64,000 nt of DNA. Origin: Nonomuraea roseoviolacea subsp. carminata (lineage in GTDB: Bacteria; Actinomycetota; Actinomycetes; Streptosporangiales; Streptosporangiaceae). A program made the translations under genes and the position numbers. The stretch is from the NCBI RefSeq assembly GCF_024172185.1, contig NZ_JAMZEC010000001.1:8345001-8409000 (forward strand), in the 5' to 3' direction. The notes beneath the pieces are model-generated. The model saw nothing but the letters and a program-made list of their open reading frames with translations, was not told where the DNA came from and did not search any database. How positions within the stretch are numbered: position 1 is the first letter of the stretch; each line of letters opens with the position of its first letter. Of the stretch, positions 18,081 through 25,822 are shown one piece after another.

Positions 18081-18431
18081 TCATCGCCCCTCCGGCCATC
18101 GGGAGGCCTCCTCCAAGCCGGAATAGGGCGGGAAGCGGTCCACCAGCCGCGTGATCGTCAACAGCCGGGCCAAGACGCCGTGCACGCCGATCAGGCGCAA
18201 GCTCCCGCCCGCCGCTTCGGCCCGGCGCTGCGCACTGATCAACTCCCACAGTCCGCTGGAGTCGCAGAAACGCAGCTCCGCGGCGTCCACCACGATTCTC
18301 GGCCTCTCGGCCGACAGCAGTTGGGTGAAAGTCTGGGCCAGCGATGCCCACGTGTTGCGGTCGATCTCGCCTCCCAGGCGCACCAGCACGAAGCCGGCGC
18401 GCCGATCCACACCGATCGAAAGCTGTCCCAT
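18081..18431 (-). CDS. STAS-domain anti-sigma factor antagonist
   Basis: A 116-residue SpoIIAA/RsbV-like protein: VRLGGEIDRNTWASLAQTF, then IVVDAAELRFCDSSGLWELI with the phosphorylatable Ser at 58 or 59, then LRLIGVHGVLARLLTITRLV. In this family the unphosphorylated form captures the kinase/anti-sigma protein and frees the sigma factor. It is encoded tail-to-tail with an RsbW-like gene, an unusual arrangement since such partners normally share one operon; the convergent ends could allow mutual interference. No clear RBS before ATG 18431. Confidence 0.88.
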   Translation of the reverse strand: MGQLSIGVDRRAGFVLVRLGGEIDRNTWASLAQTFTQLLSAERPRIVVDAAELRFCDSSGLWELISAQRRAEAAGGSLRLIGVHGVLARLLTITRLVDRFPPYSGLEEASRWPEGR

Positions 18432-18837
18432 CCCGGGCGTTCATCTCCATGCGTGTACCCGCCTCGACCGCGCTGTGCGGTCGCCGGCGGCGTCAGGGCC
18501 TCCTGTCGTCACGTGTCCTACCCCCACCACACAAGAGAGTCCTGAACCGGCCAGGGTGAGGCGATGCGGTGCTCCGGGACGGGGCAACCTCCATCGGGGT
18601 TGGCGGCGTCGGGTCCCGCGTCCAGAGCTACGCATCGAGACGGGCTGACGCTCATCAGGACGTACAGGACGCCCGGCCGTCGAGCGGAAGGCCGCTGACT
18701 GACGGATCGAGCTTCGGCGCTCAGGGCTTGGCCGTGCTGACGGCGGCCGAAGGGCGCGCGCTCGCCGAGCAAGACCGGGTCCTGGTGGACGTAGAGGTGG
18801 AACGCCGAGGCCGTCGCTCGCATGGAGGCCCGCCGCT
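18432..18837. other. 406-base gap, no gene recognised
   Basis: This gap separates the STAS gene (leftward) from the 3' end of the TetR gene (also leftward). All frames are either GC-driven antisense or lack start signals and family resemblance. It should contain the promoter of the STAS gene and any terminator of the TetR gene, but no convincing hexamers were found. Confidence 0.4.
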
Positions 18838-19512
18838 TCAGGCGCCTGCCGGTCCGCTGTAGTCGGTGGCGGCATAAACCTGGAGGAGCCTCTCGACTCC
18901 GCGCAGGAAGGTCTCGCAGATCAGCACCGGGTCGAACAGGCAGCCGGCGGCCATGGCACCGTCGCGCATCATCACGAAGTGCCGGGCGGCGGACTCGGCG
19001 CCGGTCTCCTGGATCTTGGCCAGCCGTTCCGTGACGGTTTCCAGGAACCATTGGCGGTGGGCGAGCACGGCCTTGTGCACCGCGGACCGGGGGTCGGGAT
19101 GCTCGGCGGCGGCGTTGAGGAAGGCGCATCCCCGGAAGCCGGGGGACTGGATGGTCTGGGCGATGGACCTGCTGAGGGCGAGGATGGTGTCGGCTGCCGG
19201 TAGTCCGGCGGCGATGGCCTCGTCCGCCTGACCCCGCATGGCTCGGTCGACCTCGTTCAGGTACGCGAGGACGAGGTCTTCCTTGCCGGGGAAGTGCCGG
19301 TAGAGGGTGGCCCGCGTCACCTGCGCTTCGGCGACGATGCGATCGATGCCGACGGCGTGGATGCCCTCCGCGTAGAAGAGCCGGGTGGCCGTGTCGAGCA
19401 GCCGGGACCGCGCTTGCGACGGCCGGCCTTCGGACCGCTGACTGCCCTGGTCGCGGGCCGCCAGGCCGACAGCGGCGCCCGTGTGCCGGGAGCGCCTTCC
19501 CGGAACGAGCAA
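18838..19512 (-). CDS. TetR-family regulator
   Basis: A 224-residue repressor. After a basic, possibly over-called N-terminus the HTH appears at about 34-80 (ARSRLLDTATRLFYAEGIHA, VGIDRIVAEAQVTRATLYRH, FPGKEDLVLAYL), followed by a TetR_C ligand domain (SPGFRGCAFLNAAAEHPDPR). The true start may be internal (for example near the QRSEGRPSQARS segment). It is divergent from a DUF308 membrane gene, 38 bases away, and probably represses it. A 107-base copy of this gene's 3' end lies at 58501-58607 in the same orientation, about 92% identical, so part of this locus has been duplicated or an old paralogue was lost. Confidence 0.88.
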   Translation of the reverse strand: MLVPGRRSRHTGAAVGLAARDQGSQRSEGRPSQARSRLLDTATRLFYAEGIHAVGIDRIVAEAQVTRATLYRHFPGKEDLVLAYLNEVDRAMRGQADEAIAAGLPAADTILALSRSIAQTIQSPGFRGCAFLNAAAEHPDPRSAVHKAVLAHRQWFLETVTERLAKIQETGAESAARHFVMMRDGAMAAGCLFDPVLICETFLRGVERLLQVYAATDYSGPAGA

Positions 19513-19550
19513 GGCAGTCTCCTCGTCGCTCGAACTCTGAAGGGATCACC

Positions 19551-20111
19551 ATGAGCTCCATCGCTGCTTCGCCCGGCATTTCCGGGACCGCGTCCGCGCT
19601 GCGGCGGCTGTATTTCGTCCGGTTCGTGTTCGCCGGCGTCTGGGCCCTCGTGATGTTGACGACCGCCGCGAACCTGGGCCCGCTCGCGGTCACTCTGCTC
19701 GTGCTCTACCCGCTGTTCGACGTGGCCGCCGCCATCGTCGACGCCCGCGCCTCGCGCACCACCGGATCACCTGCTCTGCTGTACGTGAACATGGCGGTCA
19801 GCCTGGTCGCCGCCATCGGCGTGGCCATCGCCTGCATGTCGGGTATCCCGGCGGTGCTGCGCGTGTGGGGCGCCTGGGCGGTCGTGGCGGGGCTGATCCA
19901 GCTGATCGTGGGGGTCACTCGCCGCAAGATGGGCGGCCAGTGGCCGATGATCATCAGCGGCGGCATCTCCGTCCTCGCCGGCGCGTCGTTCATCCTCGGT
20001 GCCTCCGCGGCCGACCCGACACTGATCAACGCGGCCGGCTACGCCGTCGCCGGGGGCATCTTCTTCCTCATCTCAGCCCTCCGCCTCGGCCGCGCCGTGA
20101 AGGGTGACTGA
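19551..20111 (+). CDS. DUF308 (HdeD-like) membrane protein
   Basis: A 186-residue protein with six hydrophobic segments (FVFAGVWALVMLTTAANLGP, AVTLLVLYPLFDVAAAIVDA, LLYVNMAVSLVAAIGVAIAC, AWAVVAGLIQLIVGVTRR, MIISGGISVLAGASFILGAS, GYAVAGGIFFLISALRLG), the pattern of DUF308/HdeD-type inner membrane proteins. AGGG lies shortly before ATG 19551. It is divergent from a TetR repressor and followed two bases later by the remains of a flavin disulfide reductase, a trio often found together. Function unknown; acid or redox stress has been proposed for the family. Confidence 0.82.
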   Translation: MSSIAASPGISGTASALRRLYFVRFVFAGVWALVMLTTAANLGPLAVTLLVLYPLFDVAAAIVDARASRTTGSPALLYVNMAVSLVAAIGVAIACMSGIPAVLRVWGAWAVVAGLIQLIVGVTRRKMGGQWPMIISGGISVLAGASFILGASAADPTLINAAGYAVAGGIFFLISALRLGRAVKGD

Positions 20112-20112
20112 C

Positions 20113-20480
20113 ATGGACGGCCGCGATCACGACAATGCTGACGACGTCGTCATCATCGGGGCCGGCCCGGTCGGGGAGAACGTCGCCGATGCTCCTGCTG
20201 GGCCTGCATGCCGACGAAGGCATCGCGGGAGCGCGCGAGGCGTGACCGGCGGTCTCGACGCGGCCTCGGTGCTGGACCGCCGGGATTCCCGCGCCTCGCA
20301 GGGGAGGGATGACGATCAGGTCGGCCGGCTCGATCCGGCCGGGATCACCGTGGTCAGGGCCGGACCGTGTCCGCCGGCGTGGTCGAGGTGACCGGCGACG
20401 ACGGAGTCCCGATCACGTTGACGGCCCGGCAGCGGCTGAACCCCGGCCCCGCCGCGGCTGTCGACTCCGCCCTGCCGATG
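20113..20480 (+). pseudogene. remnant of a pyridine nucleotide-disulfide oxidoreductase
   Basis: From ATG 20113 the frame encodes DVVIIGAGPVGENVADA, the FAD-binding start of mycothione/glutathione-reductase-like flavoproteins. Homology then breaks: the redox CxxxxC region is missing, then GGLDAASVLDRRDS and VGRLDPAGITVVRAGP resemble the next part, and from about 20367 a different frame reads GVVEVTGDDGVPITLTARQR before all resemblance ends. At least two deletions and a frameshift are needed, and the NADH and dimer domains (over 300 codons) are absent. It follows the DUF308 gene directly, so it was probably the distal gene of that operon. Confidence 0.75.
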
Positions 20481-20550
20481 TCCGGATACGACCGAAGCCG
20501 CCGGCAGCGTGCGGCGGATCGGTCTGATCCACACGTCCTCGATCTTCTCG

Positions 20551-22965
20551 CTAGCGGTGTGCGGTCAGGGTGTAGGCGCCCCCAGTGCAGCCCGTGATGC
20601 GCCAGCCGCCCACTGCCTGCCGGACGGCGACGCCCGTGACTCCGGTGCCACCGACGACCGGCCGGGCGTCGCCCGGGAACCAGACGTCGAGACCGCATCC
20701 GGAGCCTTCGCCCTGGGCCGTGAGGCTCGCGTGGTCCGATGTGAGGCCGGTCAGGCGGCCGGGGGCGGAGCGGGGATAGGGGCGCGAGAGCTCGGCGACG
20801 TATTCGGCGGGCGGGGGCAGGTCCTTGCCGGTGGCGCAGTCCTCGATCATGAGATTGCCGCCGGTCCTGGCCCCGGCTCCGGCGTGGGCGTCGCCGCAGG
20901 ACTGCTTCCAGACCCAGAACGCGCCGCCGATGCGGTGCCGATCCTCCTGGTCGGTGTATCTCGTGATCGCAGCCGAGGCCGGGTCGCCGAACCACCCCCA
21001 CTCTCCCGACCAGAGCCCGGCGCCGTAGTACGCCGCCGCCCGGCTCGCCAGGTCGAAACCCCGCTCGACGCTCGTGATGGTGAGGCCGGTGCCCTGGTCG
21101 ATGGTGATCGACTCGTTGTAGAGGTGAGGGGCGAAGACGAGCAGCCGGTCATCGGTGAAGTCCCTGGGCATCGAGACCTCGAAGCCGAGCCCCGACCAGA
21201 GCACGGACGGTTCGAAGAAGACCAGGTGCGGGAAGCCCCGCCTCTCGCCCGCCCGGATCGCCTTGATCGCCCGGTCGTAGAAGCGGCTGAGCAGGACGCC
21301 GGAGGTGATCGGCGGGGCCTCGCCGAAGCCGGGCTCGTTCAGCAGGTCGTATCCGGCGACCATCGGCTCGTTCGCGAACCGCTCCGCCAGCATGCCCCAG
21401 GCGGCGACCAGGCGGGTCTGGATGCCGTCCCGGTCCTGGTAGAAGTTGGTGAAGGCGCGGGCGACGGCCGGCGAGATGTCGCGTCCGGTGAACTCGCACC
21501 TGGGGGCGCCGTCGAAGCGGTCGGCCCACGAGGGGGCGCCGTCCCAGCCGTGCATCGGGGAACCGCTGTCGCAGGTGGTGCCGGGGGCGGCGGCGACGCC
21601 CTTGCCCCAGGCGTCCTGGTGCATGTCGATGACCGTGCGCAGGCCGTGCTTGGCCGCGGTCTCGACGGCCCAGGAGATCCTGGCGAGGTAGGCCGGGTCG
21701 TAGTGGCCGGGCCGGGGTTCCAGGGCCGACCAGGACAGGGCGAGGCGGATGACGTTGAAACCCATCCGTTCCATGCCGGCGAAGTCGGCTTCGGTGAGCG
21801 GTCGCGTCACCGCCTTGTCCGGAAATTTCTGGAAGTAGTCTTCGAGCTGGTTGACGTTCACGCCACGCAGCAGCACCTCGTTGCCGTCGGCGTCGACGAT
21901 CCTGCGGTCGGCTGAGAGCGTCAGGCCCTTGGTGCGCGGCGGTGGCGCGGTGGTGGTGGCGGGCCGCAGGAGCGGTACGGCGAGCGCCGCCGCGACCACG
22001 ATCGCCATCATCGGTATCGGCGCGGAAGCGCTGACGCCCGTGCGCACCGGAAGAAGGGCGACGAGGGCTGCCGTCGCGAGGGCGAGGAGGGCGCCGAAGG
22101 AGAGCGTGGGGGCGAGGCGGAGCATGAGCGCCGGTGCCCAGAACGTGTCGCCGCCCGACAGGTCGCCGGGGAGCCCGATCGCCACCTCGACCAGGCCCAG
22201 CGCCGCGGCCGCCCCCAGCGCCGAGAGCCCGGCCACGACGGGCCGCGGCGCGGTGGTGGCGCCGAACCAGCGGTGCAGCGCCCAGGTCGTCACGCCCAGC
22301 AGGGTGACGGCGGCGAGGCAGCCCAGCGGTCCCGCCTCGGGCGCCGGGGCGAGCGGGGAGTCGCCGATGGCGTACCCGACGGGCGAGCCGCCCCACCACA
22401 CCCCGCCGACCGACGCCCCCAGGACCACGGCCGTCCCCGCCGCCGTCCACCCCGGCCCCGCCGCCGCGAACGCCGCCGAGGCCGCGGCAGGGGCGGCCGA
22501 GGAAGGCGGGGAGGTCGAGCTCGAAGGGCGGCGGCGCGGGAGCTGGGCGAGCCAGGTGACCCCCAGGACCGGCAGGCCGAAGACCGCCGCCTTGACGCCG
22601 GTGAAGCCGGTCGACCAGATCAGGTAGACCACGTCACCGAAGGCCATCACCAGCGACATCACCAGCTTGGCCGCCATCGCCGACCACACCACCGCGCCCC
22701 ACACCAGCAGTGCGGTACGCAGCGGGGCATGTCCGCGCGCGACCACCCACGTCAGCGTCCCGACTCCCGCCAGCAGCAGCGGCACGTAGACGGCCGGCGC
22801 GGCCACCTGCCAGAGCCCGGCGACGGGCAGCAGGTCGGCGCCCGTCCACGTGTACGGCGCGGCCAGCCCCGACGGGTCGAACACCGCACCCAGCGCGGTG
22901 ACGGCGGCCAGCACCACCACGGCGATCGGCGACAGCCAGCGGTTCTCCATAGTGTCGGCGACCAT
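20551..22965 (-). CDS. membrane-anchored GH5 glycoside hydrolase
   Basis: An 804-residue protein in two halves. Residues 1-350 contain about eight to ten membrane segments (LSPIAVVVLAAVTALGAVF, AAPAVYVPLLLAGVGTLTWV, PMMAIVVAAALAVPLLRPA) plus a Ser/Pro/Ala loop. From about 360 it is a glycoside hydrolase family 5 barrel: ILLRGVNVNQ-like start, MGFNVIRLALSWSALEPRPG, VIDMHQDAWGKG, acid/base Glu544 in LLNEPG and nucleophile Glu655 in SGEWGWFG. This resembles endoglycoceramidase-like GH5 enzymes acting on glycolipids or beta-glycosides. ATG 22965 (or 22950) fits; no RBS is seen. A fusion of a polytopic membrane module to GH5 is uncommon. A secreted paralogue is at 58800. Confidence 0.85.
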   Translation of the reverse strand: MVADTMENRWLSPIAVVVLAAVTALGAVFDPSGLAAPYTWTGADLLPVAGLWQVAAPAVYVPLLLAGVGTLTWVVARGHAPLRTALLVWGAVVWSAMAAKLVMSLVMAFGDVVYLIWSTGFTGVKAAVFGLPVLGVTWLAQLPRRRPSSSTSPPSSAAPAAASAAFAAAGPGWTAAGTAVVLGASVGGVWWGGSPVGYAIGDSPLAPAPEAGPLGCLAAVTLLGVTTWALHRWFGATTAPRPVVAGLSALGAAAALGLVEVAIGLPGDLSGGDTFWAPALMLRLAPTLSFGALLALATAALVALLPVRTGVSASAPIPMMAIVVAAALAVPLLRPATTTAPPPRTKGLTLSADRRIVDADGNEVLLRGVNVNQLEDYFQKFPDKAVTRPLTEADFAGMERMGFNVIRLALSWSALEPRPGHYDPAYLARISWAVETAAKHGLRTVIDMHQDAWGKGVAAAPGTTCDSGSPMHGWDGAPSWADRFDGAPRCEFTGRDISPAVARAFTNFYQDRDGIQTRLVAAWGMLAERFANEPMVAGYDLLNEPGFGEAPPITSGVLLSRFYDRAIKAIRAGERRGFPHLVFFEPSVLWSGLGFEVSMPRDFTDDRLLVFAPHLYNESITIDQGTGLTITSVERGFDLASRAAAYYGAGLWSGEWGWFGDPASAAITRYTDQEDRHRIGGAFWVWKQSCGDAHAGAGARTGGNLMIEDCATGKDLPPPAEYVAELSRPYPRSAPGRLTGLTSDHASLTAQGEGSGCGLDVWFPGDARPVVGGTGVTGVAVRQAVGGWRITGCTGGAYTLTAHR

Positions 22966-22967
22966 AC

Positions 22968-22982
22968 ATGAGCATTGCTCAT
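22968..22982. promoter_or_regulatory. 15-base palindrome before the membrane GH5 gene
   Basis: ATGAGCAATGCTCAT on the minus strand, perfect seven-base arms around one base, immediately upstream of ATG 22965. Position and symmetry fit a dimeric repressor site; no regulator gene adjoins it. Confidence 0.55.
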
Positions 22983-23163
22983 AAATGAAGCGGTCAGGTC
23001 GGTTCTCCTTGGCGGAACCCACCTGAGGAGCGTCCGTGGCGCGTGAACGTTCTCGTCGCCTGGCGGCGGACCGCTGGTCACAGCATGATCACCGCGACCG
23101 CCGTCCTCGGGAGACCCCTGGCGCGGGGCGGGAGGTCTCCATGTCCGGATTGCAGTGCCATGA

Positions 23164-23184
23164 CAGGAATGGTAATCATTTTCA
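23164..23184 (+). promoter_or_regulatory. Zur/Fur-like box before the metallophore genes
   Basis: The 21 bases match the streptomycete Zur consensus (TGAAAATGA-N3-TCATTTTCA) at 15 positions: the right half TCATTTTCA is perfect and the left half is degenerate. It lies 24 bases before ATG 23209. Zinc (or iron) repression of the downstream locus is the inference. Confidence 0.55.
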
Positions 23185-23208
23185 CGACATCCGGCCAGAG
23201 GAGATGGC

Positions 23209-24462
23209 ATGGCACACCTGTTGATGATCGAAAGCTGGGTCGGGGCGATGAGCACGCTGCTGCCACGCGCCGTCCGCGACGCGGGGCACCGCTTCACCTT
23301 CCTCACCCGCGACCTGCACCACTACCTGCGCGCCTCGCCCGGCGCCCGGTCGCACCCGCTGCTGGCGGCCGACCATGTGCTGACCGCCGAGACCAACGAC
23401 CTCGCGGAGCTGCTTCCATGGGTGGAGCGGCTGCACGAGGCGCTCGGCTTCGACGGCGTGCTGTCGTCGTGCGACTACTACCTGCCCGCCGTGGCCGAGG
23501 TCGCGGCCCGCCTCGGCCTGCCGGGCCCCTCGCCGGAGTCGGTACGCCGGGCCTGTCGCAAGGACCTCGCCCGCGTCGCCCTCCGGGACGCCGGAGTCCC
23601 CGGCCCCCGGTTCGCCCGGGCCGCCACCTGGGAGGAGGCCGTGGAGGCGGCGGACGGCCTGGGCTACCCGCTCGTCGTCAAGCCGGTCGATCTGTGCGGC
23701 GGGATGTACGTACGCAAGGCCCACGACCAGGCCGGCCTGCGCGCGGCCTTCCTCGCCCTCGAGGGGTTCCCCGTCAACGCGCGCGGCCGGCGGCGGGCGC
23801 CGTTCGTCCTGCTGGAGGAGTTGCTCACCGGGCCGGAGGTGAGCGTCGAGACGGTCAGCTCCGGCGGCGACGTGCACGTGGTGGGGGTGACCGGCAAGAG
23901 CCTGGCCGGTGAGCCGTGGTTCGTCGAGAGCGGTCACGTGTTCCCCGCCGGCCTCGACGCCGCCCTGGCCGGGCAGGCTGCGGAGACCGCGGTGGCGGCG
24001 GTCGAGGCGCTGGGCCTGGAGCTGGGTGTGGCGCACACCGAGCTGCGCCTCACCCCGGCCGGCCCGGCGCTGATCGAGGTCAATCCGCGCCCGGCGGGCA
24101 ACCAGATCACCGAGCTGGTCCGCCGGGTCACGGGCATCGACCTGCCGATGGTCCACGCCAGGCTGGCCGCCGGGGAGCGGCCCGGCCTCACACCCGCCGA
24201 GACCGGGGTGCGCAGCGCCGCCATCGCCTTCCTGCTGCCCGAACGCGCCGGGCGGATCGCCGCCGTGCACGGGACCGGCGAGCTCGCCGCCGCCCCCGAC
24301 GTCGTCGACTGGTCGGTCCGGCCGGCCGGTCATCAGGCGGGCGAACCCACGAGCAACAACGGCTACCTCGGCCACGTCATGGTGACCGACCTCGTGGGGG
24401 GCGACGCCGGGACGCGGGCGGAGGCGCTGGTCGCGGCGCTGAAGGTCGAGTACGAACGATGA
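23209..24462 (+). CDS. ATP-grasp ligase of a metallophore-type locus
   Basis: A 417-residue ATP-grasp enzyme. An N-terminal Rossmann-like part (HLLMIESWVGAMSTLLPRAV, FDGVLSSCDYYLPAVAEVAA) precedes the ATP lobe (YPLVVKPVDLCGGMYVRKA) and the metal-binding LIEVNPRPAGNQITELV. Such enzymes join a carboxylate, via acyl phosphate, to an amine. It is the first gene after a Zur-like box, and its stop overlaps the DUF364 gene (24459). With a PLP-enzyme fragment and an oligopeptide/opine-type ABC system downstream, a small amino-acid-derived metallophore is plausible, but the product is unknown. Confidence 0.85.
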   Translation: MAHLLMIESWVGAMSTLLPRAVRDAGHRFTFLTRDLHHYLRASPGARSHPLLAADHVLTAETNDLAELLPWVERLHEALGFDGVLSSCDYYLPAVAEVAARLGLPGPSPESVRRACRKDLARVALRDAGVPGPRFARAATWEEAVEAADGLGYPLVVKPVDLCGGMYVRKAHDQAGLRAAFLALEGFPVNARGRRRAPFVLLEELLTGPEVSVETVSSGGDVHVVGVTGKSLAGEPWFVESGHVFPAGLDAALAGQAAETAVAAVEALGLELGVAHTELRLTPAGPALIEVNPRPAGNQITELVRRVTGIDLPMVHARLAAGERPGLTPAETGVRSAAIAFLLPERAGRIAAVHGTGELAAAPDVVDWSVRPAGHQAGEPTSNNGYLGHVMVTDLVGGDAGTRAEALVAALKVEYER

Positions 24463-25244
24463 ACCTGACGACGCTGACCAGGCGGGCACTCGCCGGCGAA
24501 CTGGGCCCGGAACCCGCGAAGGAGCGGGTCAGCACCGCCTTCACCACCAGGCAGGGCGTACGGCACGACTCGCGTGGCCGCGCCTACCGCAATCACGTGG
24601 TCAGCCTGCGGGTGGGCCGGGCCGTGGGCTCCTGCGCCGTCGAGCCGGACGAGGTCGCCGACGTGACCGTCGAGGAGTGCGTCGGCGCGTCCGTCGCCGA
24701 CCTGCTGGCCCATCAGGCGCCGGCGATCCGCGTGGCCGCGCTCGACGCCTACCTGATGTCGTCCCGTCCCCACTGGGGCGAGCGGGTCACCGTGCCGGCG
24801 GGAACGTCCCTGGACAAGTCCCTGGCACGGGCGGCGGCCGTGACGGACCTGGTGCCCGCTGACGCCGAGCGGGTCCTCGTGGTCGGCGTGGTCAACTCGT
24901 TGCTACACCGCCTGCGCGAGCGGGGTGTGCGTTACGTGCCGTGCGACCTGAAGGGCGGCTCCACCGAGTGGGGCGAGCCGGTGACCACCGACGTCACGCA
25001 GGCCCTGGACGGTTGCGACTGTGTGCTCGCCTCGGGGATGACCCTGGGCAACGGGAGCTTCTCCGTCCTTCTCGGCCATGCCCGCGACCGGGGCAAGCCG
25101 CTGGTGATGTACGCCCAGACGGGCAGCGCGATCCTGCCGCACTTCCTCGGCGCGGGAGTCACGGCGGTGTCCGCCGAGCCGTACCCGTTCTTCTGGCTCG
25201 ACGGCGGCGACACCGTCGTCTTCCGTTACAGGGAGCGGCCATGA
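24459..25244 (+). CDS. DUF364 Rossmann-like protein, putative metal chelation
   Basis: A 261-residue protein related to DUF364, described as a putative heavy-metal-chelation family. Seen: an N-terminal domain of mixed strands (RVSTAFTTRQGVRHDSRGRA, HVVSLRVGRAVGSCAVEPDE), a conserved VRVAALDAYLM segment, and a C-terminal Rossmann-like part (RVLVVGVVNSLLHRLRER, DCVLASGMTLGNGSFSVLLG, KPLVMYAQTGSAILPHFLGA). It overlaps the ATP-grasp gene by four bases (ATGA) and the next ORF likewise. Families like this recur in metal-responsive clusters; biochemical role unproven. Confidence 0.75.
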   Translation: MNLTTLTRRALAGELGPEPAKERVSTAFTTRQGVRHDSRGRAYRNHVVSLRVGRAVGSCAVEPDEVADVTVEECVGASVADLLAHQAPAIRVAALDAYLMSSRPHWGERVTVPAGTSLDKSLARAAAVTDLVPADAERVLVVGVVNSLLHRLRERGVRYVPCDLKGGSTEWGEPVTTDVTQALDGCDCVLASGMTLGNGSFSVLLGHARDRGKPLVMYAQTGSAILPHFLGAGVTAVSAEPYPFFWLDGGDTVVFRYRERP

Positions 25245-25822
25245 AGGACCTGTTGTCCCTGGCCGGAGGCACGCCGCTGGCCCGCATCACCACCCCGCTC
25301 CCGCACCCGCACGGCGGGTTCTGGGCGAAGCTGGAGGGATTCGGCGTCGGCTCGATGAAGGCCCGCGCCGCCGTCTCCATGCTCACCGCCGCCCTGGCCC
25401 CCGACGGCGCGCTCGTCCTGATCGTCATGCTGGTCCACCTGCCCGACATCGCCCGCCTCGTACGCGCCTGCGCCGTGGAGGCCGGCAGCCGCCCGGCCGT
25501 GGATGCCATGCGGCTGCAGGGCGAGGGCTGGTGGCGGATCACGATCGGGTTCGTCGCCCGCTCCATGGCACGGGTGCTCGCCACCGACGCGGGCACCCGG
25601 CTGACCGGCTCGCTCTATCTCATCGCCGCCGCGAGCTTCCTCGGCGTCGGGGTGCCGCCGGACGCGGGCGACTGGGCGGTGATGATCGACCGCAACCGGG
25701 GCGGGCTCTTCCTCAACCCGTGGGCGGTGCTCGCCCCCGCACTGATGATCGTCATGCTCGCCGTCGGGCTGAACCTCACCGTGGACCGCGTACTGAAGAG
25801 AGCCCATCATGCTCCACGTTGA
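25241..25822 (+). CDS. chimeric ORF: PLP-synthase start joined to ABC permease end
   Basis: A 193-residue intact frame of two unrelated halves. Residues 1-50 (MKDLLSLAGGTPLARITTPL, GGFWAKLEGFGVGSMKARAA) are the start of a cysteine-synthase-fold PLP enzyme, including the SxKxR segment with the PLP lysine. From about residue 58 the text (VMLVHLPDIARLVRACAVEA, VDAMRLQGEGWWRITIGFVA, LYLIAAASFLGVGVPPDAGD) is the second half of a DppC-type ABC permease with its EAA-like loop. The join near 25390-25420 is in frame. A deletion must have removed the rest of the PLP enzyme, any further biosynthetic genes, the binding protein, the DppB-type permease and half of DppC. Probably non-functional in both roles. 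Confidence 0.75.
   Translation: MKDLLSLAGGTPLARITTPLPHPHGGFWAKLEGFGVGSMKARAAVSMLTAALAPDGALVLIVMLVHLPDIARLVRACAVEAGSRPAVDAMRLQGEGWWRITIGFVARSMARVLATDAGTRLTGSLYLIAAASFLGVGVPPDAGDWAVMIDRNRGGLFLNPWAVLAPALMIVMLAVGLNLTVDRVLKRAHHAPR

Noticed and set aside
18569..18862. Plus-strand small ORF between the STAS and TetR genes
   Set aside because: Overlaps the TetR 3' end, has no RBS and shows no resemblance to known proteins.
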